Positions 1 to 6,054 of a stretch of 7,659 bases of DNA are shown here, in pieces. The stretch's first letter is position 1. Every line of letters starts with the position of its first letter. The stretch spans positions 1 through 7,659 of the forward strand of contig JAUWLK010000125.1 in the NCBI GenBank assembly GCA_030613745.1. The letters are read 5' to 3'. The notes beneath the pieces were generated by a model that ran no database searches, was not told the origin of the DNA, and saw only the letters and a program-made list of their open reading frames with translations. The stretch comes from Flavobacteriaceae bacterium (lineage in GTDB: Bacteria > Bacteroidota > Bacteroidia > Flavobacteriales > Flavobacteriaceae). The position numbers and the translations under genes were made by a program.

Positions 1-645
1 AGGTTTAATTTTTAATTTTTCTAAAAGAGAAACCAAAGTGTGCACATTACTTCGTCTTATTTGAAAATCTTTAGGAATTTGATCAACTTCCACCAACTCA
101 TCACCAGTTGAAATAATCATGACCATAGGCAATTTTGCAACTTTAATTTTTGATTTTCCAACGGTAGCAAAAACACCAATTTCAGCTGGAGAGATTACCG
201 TATTTTTATTTATTAAAATATCATTTTGTTTTCTATCTAATCCTTTTTTGTGAATATTTTGAAAATAGCTAATATCATTAGTTATTACTTTAGCAATACC
301 ATTTTTTATTTCTACCAATTCGTATGGAATTACTGCTTCTGAATTTACTGGAGCCATCGCCCCAGTCATTACTTCAATACAATTATTTGGATTATTTAAA
401 GTAAGTTGCGGACTTCCAGCAGCCTGAATTCCTTCAATAGAAAATTCTCTTAAACCCGAATTAAAAGCATTAACAGTAATAGCAATACCATCCATACTTG
501 CACGATTAAATGGAGGAAAATCTCTATCGGCAACAATATCCTCTTTTAAAATTCTACCTATAGCGTTTTTAAAATCAATAGTCTCAATTCCAAAATCTTG
601 AGTTTGGTTTAAAATTATTTCAAGTGCCTTATCGGATGTAATCAT
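1..645 (-). CDS. moeA: Molybdopterin molybdenumtransferase MoeA, N-terminal part (C-terminus beyond the left edge)
   Basis: The reading frame runs open from an ATG at 645-643 to the window edge, giving the first 215 residues of a protein that is usually about 390-410 aa. MoeA is cytosolic and inserts molybdate into adenylylated molybdopterin, the last step of basic Moco synthesis. Visible family motifs are DRDFPPFNRASMDG (residues 40-53), MTGAMAPVNSEAVIPYE (93-109, the substrate-site loop), and STGDEL followed by IRRSN (179-200), which opens the MoaB/MogA-like domain III. The start fits the family: the protein begins directly with the first helix, with an A/T-rich leader and no Shine-Dalgarno. 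It lies 64 bp downstream of moaA on the same strand and is probably co-transcribed with it. The molybdate-binding remainder of domain III and domain IV are not in view, so integrity cannot be judged. Identification is from motifs and is firm. Confidence 0.93.
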   Translation of the reverse strand, partial: MITSDKALEIILNQTQDFGIETIDFKNAIGRILKEDIVADRDFPPFNRASMDGIAITVNAFNSGLREFSIEGIQAAGSPQLTLNNPNNCIEVMTGAMAPVNSEAVIPYELVEIKNGIAKVITNDISYFQNIHKKGLDRKQNDILINKNTVISPAEIGVFATVGKSKIKVAKLPMVMIISTGDELVEVDQIPKDFQIRRSNVHTLVSLLEKLKIKP

Positions 646-709
646 TATATGTTATTTATAAAGGAATCGTATAGTTAAATTTTCAAATTAACTCATTTTC
701 AAATTGGGT

Positions 710-1696
710 TTAACCTCCAATAGTCGACATGCTTTCAGATACCTTCTTGTTTTTCCTATTAGTTTCTGCAATAAAACCATTTTCTGGTTTTTGTTGAACA
801 GTAGAAATAAATAATTTTTTTAAATCATTATCACTTGCTCCATTTCGAATAAAATCACGAATATTAAAAACACCATCATCAAAAAGACAATTTTTAAACA
901 TTCCGGTTGCAGTGATTCTAATTCGGTTGCAGTCATGACATATGGTTCGTGTAAAAGCTGGAATAATTCCGAAAGAGCCTTTATAATTTTCAATCTTATA
1001 ATTTTGTGAAGTGGATGATTTTTTATTTGCTAATGGGATAATATCTTTATAACCTTTTTTAATTTCGTTATAGATTTTATTTAAATTCCAAACCTCATTT
1101 GTTTTGCGCAAACCAATTCCATTAAATGGCATTTCTTCAATAAACCTAACTGCAAGATCTTTATCTTTAGTGAGTTCAATAAAATCTAAAATTTCATCAG
1201 TATTACTTTCCGGTAATACTACTACATTCAGCTTTAAAATTAACTTACTTGCTAATAATTTTTCAAGTGTTTGTATTGTTTCTTCAAAAACATCACGGCG
1301 AGTAATTTTTTTAAATTTATCCGCTTGAAGCGTATCTATACTCAGATTGACCGAATTGATTCCAAGTTTTTCTAAAGTAGGAATATGCTTTGCGATTAAA
1401 GCTCCATTGGTAGTAATATTGATTTGCTTTAATTTATCATTAAAAGAAAGAGTTTCTAAAAAATGGATAAAATCTTTTCTTACAAAAGGCTCTCCACCTG
1501 TAAGTCTTACTTTATTTACACCAAGTTCACTTAAAACTCGAGTAATACGATACATTTCTTTATAAGTAAGCAACTCTTTTCTGTCAACAATATCTATACC
1601 TTTGGCTGGCATACAATATTGACAACGTAGGTTACAACGATCAGTTATAGCCAATCGTAAATAAGTTATTTGTCTTCCAAATTTATCTGTTAACAT
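710..1696 (-). CDS. moaA: GTP 3',8-cyclase MoaA (radical SAM, first step of molybdenum cofactor synthesis)
   Basis: This is a complete 328-aa radical SAM enzyme of usual MoaA length. It converts GTP to 3',8-cyclo-7,8-dihydro-GTP, which MoaC then turns into cyclic pyranopterin phosphate. The N-terminal SAM [4Fe-4S] cluster ligands are C21, C25 and C28 (CNLRCQYC), followed by the SAM-contacting TGGEP at 66-70. The second, substrate-binding cluster ligands are C253, C256 and C270 (CHDCNRIR and then NC). The chain ends SMSTIGG; the terminal Gly-Gly is functionally required in MoaA, so the C-terminus is intact. The ATG at 1696-1694 puts the first cluster at the normal distance from the N-terminus. 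It lies 96 bp after the sulfur transporter genes with a possible promoter of its own at 1728-1735, and is followed by moeA. moaC, moaE, moaD and moaB are not in the window. Confidence 0.97.
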   Translation of the reverse strand: MLTDKFGRQITYLRLAITDRCNLRCQYCMPAKGIDIVDRKELLTYKEMYRITRVLSELGVNKVRLTGGEPFVRKDFIHFLETLSFNDKLKQINITTNGALIAKHIPTLEKLGINSVNLSIDTLQADKFKKITRRDVFEETIQTLEKLLASKLILKLNVVVLPESNTDEILDFIELTKDKDLAVRFIEEMPFNGIGLRKTNEVWNLNKIYNEIKKGYKDIIPLANKKSSTSQNYKIENYKGSFGIIPAFTRTICHDCNRIRITATGMFKNCLFDDGVFNIRDFIRNGASDNDLKKLFISTVQQKPENGFIAETNRKNKKVSESMSTIGG

Positions 1697-1727
1697 ACTT
1701 ATAAAGAGTTACTTTAAATTAAGTTGG

Positions 1728-1735
1728 CAAATTTA
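1728..1735 (-). promoter_or_regulatory. Candidate Bacteroidota -7 promoter box for moaA-moeA
   Basis: Read on the minus strand the sequence is TAAATTTG, an exact match to the TAnnTTTG box of Bacteroidota housekeeping promoters, about 31 nt before the moaA ATG. That leaves a short 5' leader of plausible size. I see no TTG at the usual -33 distance, so the match is one-sided. In DNA this rich in A/T a single box has a modest chance of arising by accident; its place in the largest gap of this gene run is the main support. Confidence 0.42.
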
Positions 1736-1792
1736 CAAAAAATAAAGAAATTGATTAGTTAGAGGTAGATAATTTTGAATGTAATATATATC

Positions 1793-2206
1793 CTAATGGG
1801 GTAATCTATGTTTTGCAGCATGGTATAAAAATGCACCTAAATGAGCTCCAAATAGAACAACCAATATGCTAATAATACCTTTACCTACAAGAATATACAT
1901 TGGTCCAGGGCAAGTACCACCTAATGCCCAACCTAATCCAAAAATGATTCCACCAATTAAATTTCTGTATACGCCTTTTTTCTTGGGAGCGACATGTATC
2001 ATTTCACCTTCATAAGTTTTTAGTGTTCCTTTTTTAAAGAAATACATGATAAAGATACCAATTACAACTGCTGACCCAATAACACCATACATGTGAAAAG
2101 ATTGTAATTTAAACATTTCGTATATGCGATACCAAGAAATGACTTCTGCTTTACTTAATGTAATGCCGAATAAAACACCAACCAATAAAAATTTAATATA
2201 TTTCAT
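1793..2206 (-). CDS. YeeE/YedE-family transporter, second half (DUF6691 type)
   Basis: This 137-aa membrane protein has about four hydrophobic segments (residues 3-18, 39-57, 84-104 and 108-128). The family signature LGWALGGTCPGPMY (91-104) contains its only cysteine, C99. It corresponds to the C-terminal half of full-length YeeE/TsuA proteins, which take up thiosulfate across the inner membrane using conserved cysteines in such GG-C loops. Many bacteria encode the two halves as adjacent genes (PmpA/PmpB-like), as here: the other half ends 19 bp upstream. The two chains probably assemble into one pore. The carried compound (thiosulfate, sulfide or another sulfane species) cannot be read from sequence. 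Family assignment is strong, substrate is inference. Confidence 0.87.
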   Translation of the reverse strand: MKYIKFLLVGVLFGITLSKAEVISWYRIYEMFKLQSFHMYGVIGSAVVIGIFIMYFFKKGTLKTYEGEMIHVAPKKKGVYRNLIGGIIFGLGWALGGTCPGPMYILVGKGIISILVVLFGAHLGAFLYHAAKHRLPH

Positions 2207-2225
2207 ATAAAAAAAGCATTAATCA

Positions 2226-2783
2226 TTAAAACAAATATGGTAAAATAACCCATGTCATAAATAAACCTCCAATAAAAAATCCACCTACGGCAATAAATGA
2301 TTCTATTGAAAAACTGCTTAAACCTATTATACCATGTCCAGAAGTACAACCTCCTGCATATCGTGATCCAAACCCTACTAAAACACCAGCACTAATTAAA
2401 ATAAGAAATCCTTTTAAAGTTAGCATGGTGTCTGTACTAAATATTTCATCGGGTAAATAACTTGAGCCAGCATTGTAAATTCCAATTTCTGATAAGTCAT
2501 TTATAGTTTGTGGATTTAATGCTATAGTATCATTAACAGTAAGCCATTGATTTGAAATAAAACCGCCCAATATTAAGCCAAGAACAAAAATGAGATTCCA
2601 TTTGTTTTTGCGCCAATCAAATTTAAAGAAATCAACAACTTTTCCTGCACCTCCCATGGCACAAATGGTTTCTAAGTTTGATGAAACGCCAAGCTTTTTA
2701 CCAAAGAAAAACATCAGATACATTGATAAAGCAATAATTGGGCCTGCAACATACCATGGCCAAGGCTGTAAAATAAAGTCCAT
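2226..2783 (-). CDS. YeeE/YedE-family sulfur-compound transporter, first half
   Basis: This 185-aa integral membrane protein has hydrophobic segments at about 9-28, 62-78, 122-142 and 162-184. The family loop GFGSRYAGGCTSGHGIIG (137-154) contains C146 and H150, as in the thiosulfate-uptake protein TsuA/YeeE. A second cysteine, C41, lies in a cytosol- or pore-facing loop. It is the partner of the 137-aa protein encoded 19 bp downstream; together they equal one full-length YeeE. The ATG at 2783-2781 follows an A/T-rich leader. Upstream, in the 69-bp gap to the Crp-type regulator gene, are a palindromic operator candidate (2835-2848) and a near-consensus promoter box (2806-2813). The pair is therefore likely the local target of that regulator. 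Family clear, exact substrate not determinable. Confidence 0.88.
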   Translation of the reverse strand: MDFILQPWPWYVAGPIIALSMYLMFFFGKKLGVSSNLETICAMGGAGKVVDFFKFDWRKNKWNLIFVLGLILGGFISNQWLTVNDTIALNPQTINDLSEIGIYNAGSSYLPDEIFSTDTMLTLKGFLILISAGVLVGFGSRYAGGCTSGHGIIGLSSFSIESFIAVGGFFIGGLFMTWVILPYLF

Positions 2784-2805
2784 ATTTTTATAATAGTTAG
2801 TCTTG

Positions 2806-2813
2806 TAAATATA
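2806..2813 (-). promoter_or_regulatory. Candidate -7 promoter box for the yeeE-type transporter genes
   Basis: On the minus strand the box reads TATATTTA, seven of eight positions of TAnnTTTG, 22 nt before the transporter ATG. If transcription starts 5-7 nt downstream of the box, the centre of the palindrome at 2841/2842 falls near -41. That is the position used by Crp/Fnr proteins acting as class II activators. The box alone is weak; the spacing to the palindrome is what makes it worth recording. Confidence 0.35.
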
Positions 2814-2834
2814 GACGATAAAAAGAATTAATTC

Positions 2835-2848
2835 GTAACAATTGTTAC
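2835..2848. promoter_or_regulatory. Perfect 14-bp palindrome GTAAC-N4-GTTAC, candidate Crp/Fnr-family operator
   Basis: GTAACAATTGTTAC is its own reverse complement. Two 5-bp half-sites separated by 4 bp is exactly the layout of Crp/Fnr-family operators (compare FNR TTGAT-N4-ATCAA). It also satisfies GTA-N8-TAC, the site type of NtcA in the same superfamily. It begins 4 bp beyond the stop codon of the Crp-type regulator gene and lies 52 bp before the transporter ATG. A perfect 14-bp palindrome can occur by chance in a window this AT-rich, so the support comes from location and motif rather than symmetry alone. Confidence 0.62.
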
Positions 2849-2852
2849 ATAA

Positions 2853-3488
2853 TTAAAAATCAATTACTTCAATTTTATTTCTATAAAGCTTGATTTTACC
2901 TTCGTTTTCTAATTGTTTTAATAATCGAGATACAACAACCCTTGAAGTATTTAAATCTATTGCAATTTCTTGATGTGTTGTTTTTAAAATAGTGTCACGC
3001 ATTATTTTTACTTTATCGGTAAGATATTTAAATAAGCGTTGATCCATTTTCATAAAAGCTAATGTATCAATAGCTTCTAGCATTTCGTTTAATCGAATGT
3101 TATAACTTTCAATAACAAAACTTCTCCACGATTTATATTTTACCATCCATTCTTCTATTTTACTAACTGGTATAAAAATTACTTCTGATTCTTTTTCGGC
3201 TACGCCTCTAACTTTACTTTTTGAGCTTATTAAACCACTGCCAAATGAAATAGTACAAGTATCACCACGTTCTAAAAAATATAATACAATTTCATCACCA
3301 TTCTTATTTTCTCTACTTATTTTTATAGCTCCGGTTAGCATTAATGGAATATGTTTAAAATTATCTCCTATATCAAGTAATAATTCATTTTCTTTAATCT
3401 TTTTATAAGTACCAACTTTAACAATCTCATCAATTAATTCTTTTTCAAAAACGACTTTATAAAATTCATTTAGTTTTTCTCTTATCAT
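2853..3488 (-). CDS. Crp/Fnr-family transcriptional regulator
   Basis: This 211-aa protein has the standard layout: a cNMP-binding-like beta-roll (about 20-115), a long dimerisation helix (about 116-148) and a C-terminal winged helix-turn-helix (about 149-211). The HTH is THQEIAIDLNTSRVVVSRLL (171-190). Its recognition helix carries R183, V184 and R188 where E. coli CRP has R180, E181 and R185. The R-V---R pattern resembles NtcA. The beta-roll lacks the FGE...R-A phosphate cassette that binds cAMP, and there is no N-terminal cysteine cluster, so it is neither a classic CRP nor an Fe-S FNR. The only cysteine is C78 (GDTCTISFG). It lies 42 bp after kdtA and directly before the transporter genes, and the palindrome at 2835-2848 suits its HTH. 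The signal it senses is unknown; a sulfur or redox signal is a guess from its neighbours. Confidence 0.9.
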   Translation of the reverse strand: MIREKLNEFYKVVFEKELIDEIVKVGTYKKIKENELLLDIGDNFKHIPLMLTGAIKISRENKNGDEIVLYFLERGDTCTISFGSGLISSKSKVRGVAEKESEVIFIPVSKIEEWMVKYKSWRSFVIESYNIRLNEMLEAIDTLAFMKMDQRLFKYLTDKVKIMRDTILKTTHQEIAIDLNTSRVVVSRLLKQLENEGKIKLYRNKIEVIDF

Positions 3489-3530
3489 TTTGTGTGTATT
3501 TATTTAATCGCAAGTTAGTTATAATTTATA

Positions 3531-4763
3531 TTATATCTTTTCAGAAATATAATTTAATATTATTTCAGTAGCACCAATGTTTTGTAATATATATTGTTTT
3601 GTGATTTTTCCTTTATTATTTCTGTAATTTTTATCTAAAAAAAGTTTATTTAAATAAGTATTTAAATCTTCATTATTTTTTACAACTCTACAAGCTTTTA
3701 AATTAACCAAATCTATTGCCTCTTGAAATTTCAAATAATTTGGTCCGATAATTAATGGTACTCCAAAAGTTGCCGGTTCAAGTATATTGTGTATGCCCGA
3801 TCCAAATCCTCCACCAACATAAGCAACATCTGCGTAATTATAAATTTTAGTCAGTATTCCAATAGTATCAATTATAATTACTTGAGCGGAATTATTTTTT
3901 TCTTTATCAGAAAAAAGAATTGTTTTTTTGTTGATGGAATTTTTTAATTCATCAATTTTTTTTACATCAATATTATGTGGCGCAATAATAAATTTTTCAT
4001 TTTCACTTGCGTGGAAATTAATATAGTTTACTAAATATTCTTCATCTTTTTGCCATGTACTACCAGCGACTAGAGTATTTTTGTTTTGAATAAAATCTTC
4101 AATAAATTTTAAAGAATTATCTTGTTTGGTTATTTCGTAAACTCTATCAAATCTGGTATCTCCGCTAAGGGTAACATTATTAAATTCAATTTGTTGTAAT
4201 AATTTTTTTGATTTTTTATTTTGGACGAAAAAATGAGAGAAAGCTTTCAATGATTTTCGCATCCAAGCGCCATAGTTTTTAAAGAAAGTTTGATTTTCTC
4301 TAAAAATACCTGAAACTAAAATAGTTTCAATTTTTCTTTTATTGAGCTCATTTAGAATGTTAGGCCAAAATTCATATTTAACAAATATTGCCATTTTAGG
4401 ATGAACCAGATCTAAAAAAGTTTTTGCATTTTTTTGCGTATCCAAAGGAAGGTAAGTAACAATATCAGCGAAAGCGTAATTTTTACGAACTTCATATCCC
4501 GATGGAGAGAAAAAAGTCAGCACTATTTTATAATCAGGATAATTGGTTTTGATTTTTTCAATAATTGGGCGTCCTTGCTCAAATTCACCTAAAGAAGCAC
4601 AATGAAACCAAATTACCTTGTCACTTTTTGAAATAGCAGCAATAATTTGATCAAAAGATTTTTTTCTGCCATTAACGAAAAGTTTGATTTTTTTATTAAA
4701 AAGCACAATTATTCTTAATAAGAATTGGGTGATGTAAATGGATATGTTATATAAAAAGGTCAT
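3531..4763 (-). CDS. kdtA (waaA): 3-deoxy-D-manno-octulosonic acid transferase (Kdo transferase)
   Basis: This complete 410-aa GT30 glycosyltransferase transfers Kdo from CMP-Kdo to the lipid A precursor at the cytoplasmic face of the inner membrane. A hydrophobic N-terminal segment (about 5-22) is the usual membrane anchor. The N-terminal domain has HCASLGEFEQGRPII (54-68), whose E60 is the family's catalytic base. It also has KYEFWPN (129-135). The C-terminal domain has GSTWQKDEE (234-242) and the CMP-Kdo-binding VGGGFGSGIHNILEPATFG (316-334). Length and motif order are normal. The start is the only one that keeps the anchor. It is divergent from the sugar aminotransferase gene across 160 bp, which suits a shared envelope role. 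The regulator gene follows after 42 bp on the same strand, so read-through is possible. Number of Kdo residues added cannot be inferred. Confidence 0.95.
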   Translation of the reverse strand: MTFLYNISIYITQFLLRIIVLFNKKIKLFVNGRKKSFDQIIAAISKSDKVIWFHCASLGEFEQGRPIIEKIKTNYPDYKIVLTFFSPSGYEVRKNYAFADIVTYLPLDTQKNAKTFLDLVHPKMAIFVKYEFWPNILNELNKRKIETILVSGIFRENQTFFKNYGAWMRKSLKAFSHFFVQNKKSKKLLQQIEFNNVTLSGDTRFDRVYEITKQDNSLKFIEDFIQNKNTLVAGSTWQKDEEYLVNYINFHASENEKFIIAPHNIDVKKIDELKNSINKKTILFSDKEKNNSAQVIIIDTIGILTKIYNYADVAYVGGGFGSGIHNILEPATFGVPLIIGPNYLKFQEAIDLVNLKACRVVKNNEDLNTYLNKLFLDKNYRNNKGKITKQYILQNIGATEIILNYISEKI

Positions 4764-4923
4764 TTTTTTGCTAAAATATAAATTTTAAGATTAGAGCAAA
4801 TAATTATATTCGTATTTTTGTAAATTACAATTTTTTAGTCAAAATATTATTTATTATTGAAGACAATTATAATTCATTTTTTAGGTGTGAAAAAGATCAT
4901 ATTTAAAAATAAAAATCATAAAA
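4764..4923. other. Divergent intergenic region between kdtA and the aminotransferase gene
   Basis: These 160 bp are extremely A/T-rich and have no supportable reading frame. They must hold the promoters of both flanking genes. On the plus strand there is one exact TAnnTTTG match (4813-4820) and one seven-of-eight match, TATTATTG (4852-4859). A 13-bp inverted repeat TTGTAA-A-TTACAA spans 4818-4830. For kdtA I see no exact box on the minus strand; the best is ATTATTTG about 35 nt before its ATG. No hairpin with a T tract is visible. Confidence 0.6.
4813..4820 (+). promoter_or_regulatory. Candidate -7 promoter box for the aminotransferase-galE transcript
   Basis: TATTTTTG is an exact match to TAnnTTTG, roughly 100 nt before the aminotransferase ATG, implying a leader of just under 100 nt. 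There is no TTG at the -33 distance. Its last three bases are the start of the inverted repeat TTGTAA-A-TTACAA, so a protein bound there would cover the expected start of transcription. Confidence 0.4.
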
Positions 4924-6051
4924 ATGAAAAAGATTCAAATGGTTGACTTACAAAGTCAATACCAAAAAATACAACCACAAGTAGATAAAGTAATATTAGA
5001 AGTAGTTAGTTCAGCGGCTTTTATTAATGGACCTGAAGTAAAAAACTTTCAAACTGAGCTAGAAAAATACCTTCAAGTAAAACATGTAATTCCCTGTGCA
5101 AATGGAACCGATGCTTTACAAATTGCCATGATGGGATTAGGGTTAGAGCAAGGAGATGAGGTAATTACTGCAGATTTTACTTTTGCAGCAACAGTTGAGG
5201 TTATTGCACTTTTAAAACTAACTCCAGTATTGGTTGATGTTGATGCTGATACTTTTAACATGAATATTGATGCACTTAAAAAAGCAATAACACCAAAAAC
5301 AAAAGCAATAGTACCTGTTCATTTATTTGGACAATGTGCAAATCTGGAAGCTATTTTAGAAGTGGCCAAGGAGAACAATCTTTTTATAATTGAAGATAAT
5401 GCACAAGCAATTGGTGCAGATTATATTTTTAAAGATGGTACTTCAAAAAAAGCCGGAACAATTGGAAATGTTGGAACGACTTCATTTTTTCCATCAAAAA
5501 ATTTAGGCTGTTATGGTGATGGAGGAGCAATATTTACAAATGATGACGATTTGGCTCACACTATTCGTGGAATGGTAAATCATGGTATGTACAAACGATA
5601 TTATCATGAAGTTGTAGGTGTTAATTCTCGTTTAGATAGTATTCAAGCAGCAGTTTTAAGAATAAAATTACCGATTTTAGATAATTATTGTAACGCTAGA
5701 AGAACTGCCGCAGAATATTATAATGATGCTTTTGCATCTATTGATAAAATTATTACACCAATAACAAGTGCATTTACAACACATGTATTTCATCAATATA
5801 CTTTACGTGTTAATGGTATTGACAGAAACGCTTTGCACCAACATTTATTAGATAATGAAATACCAAATGCAATTTATTACCCAGTACCATTACACTTACA
5901 AAAAGCATATGCAGATTCTCGTTATAACGAAGATGATTTTAAAGTTACCAACGAGTTAATTGATACGGTTATTTCCTTACCAATGCATACTGAGTTTGAA
6001 AAAGAGCAGCAAGATTATATTATTAAAACTATTTTAGATTTTGTAAAATAG
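4924..6051 (+). CDS. DegT/DnrJ/EryC1/StrS-family PLP-dependent sugar aminotransferase (WbpE-like)
   Basis: This complete 375-aa fold-type I aminotransferase puts an amino group on a keto-sugar attached to a nucleotide, using glutamate and PLP, in the cytosol. Visible motifs are CANGTDALQ (58-66, PLP phosphate region), EDNAQAIGA (157-165, with D158 and Q161 contacting the cofactor) and SFFPSKNLGCYGDGGA (187-202), in which K192 forms the PLP Schiff base. GVNSRLDSIQAA (232-243) and IYYPVPLH (317-324) complete the family pattern. The line-up around SFFPSK-LGCYGDGGAIFTNDD closely recalls WbpE/WlbC, which make UDP-GlcNAc(3NH2)A, so a 3-amino sugar product is the best guess. The oxidase and acetyltransferase partners of that pathway are not in the window. 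galE begins 3 bp after its stop, so the two are almost certainly co-transcribed. The family is certain; the precise sugar is inference. Confidence 0.93.
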   Translation: MKKIQMVDLQSQYQKIQPQVDKVILEVVSSAAFINGPEVKNFQTELEKYLQVKHVIPCANGTDALQIAMMGLGLEQGDEVITADFTFAATVEVIALLKLTPVLVDVDADTFNMNIDALKKAITPKTKAIVPVHLFGQCANLEAILEVAKENNLFIIEDNAQAIGADYIFKDGTSKKAGTIGNVGTTSFFPSKNLGCYGDGGAIFTNDDDLAHTIRGMVNHGMYKRYYHEVVGVNSRLDSIQAAVLRIKLPILDNYCNARRTAAEYYNDAFASIDKIITPITSAFTTHVFHQYTLRVNGIDRNALHQHLLDNEIPNAIYYPVPLHLQKAYADSRYNEDDFKVTNELIDTVISLPMHTEFEKEQQDYIIKTILDFVK

Positions 6052-6054
6052 ATT

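Noticed and set aside
671..690. Imperfect hairpin GTTAA...TTAAC after moaA as a terminator
   Set aside because: The stem is short, A/T-only apart from its end pair, has a bulge and no T tract in the transcribed direction; moeA follows on the same strand.
1104..1565. Two short plus-strand reading frames (1104-1328 and 1347-1565) opposite moaA
   Set aside because: They lie wholly inside the conserved moaA coding sequence in antisense, show no recognisable domain, and are by-products of its codon use.
2590..2793. Plus-strand 67-codon frame opposite the transporter gene
   Set aside because: It is antisense to a well-supported membrane protein gene, with no family resemblance or promoter.
4201..4230. 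Long T/A homopolymer runs in kdtA as phase-variable tracts
   Set aside because: Runs of seven to eight identical bases are common throughout this A/T-rich window, and kdtA is required for a normal outer membrane in most Gram-negatives, so on/off switching is unlikely.
4788..4805. Possible minus-strand promoter box ATTATTTG for kdtA
   Set aside because: It lacks the first two bases of TAnnTTTG in the right places, and the nearest upstream TTG is 23 bp away, so it is too weak to annotate.
5073..5261. Minus-strand 62-codon frame opposite the aminotransferase gene
   Set aside because: It is low-complexity antisense of a conserved enzyme and carries no independent signal.
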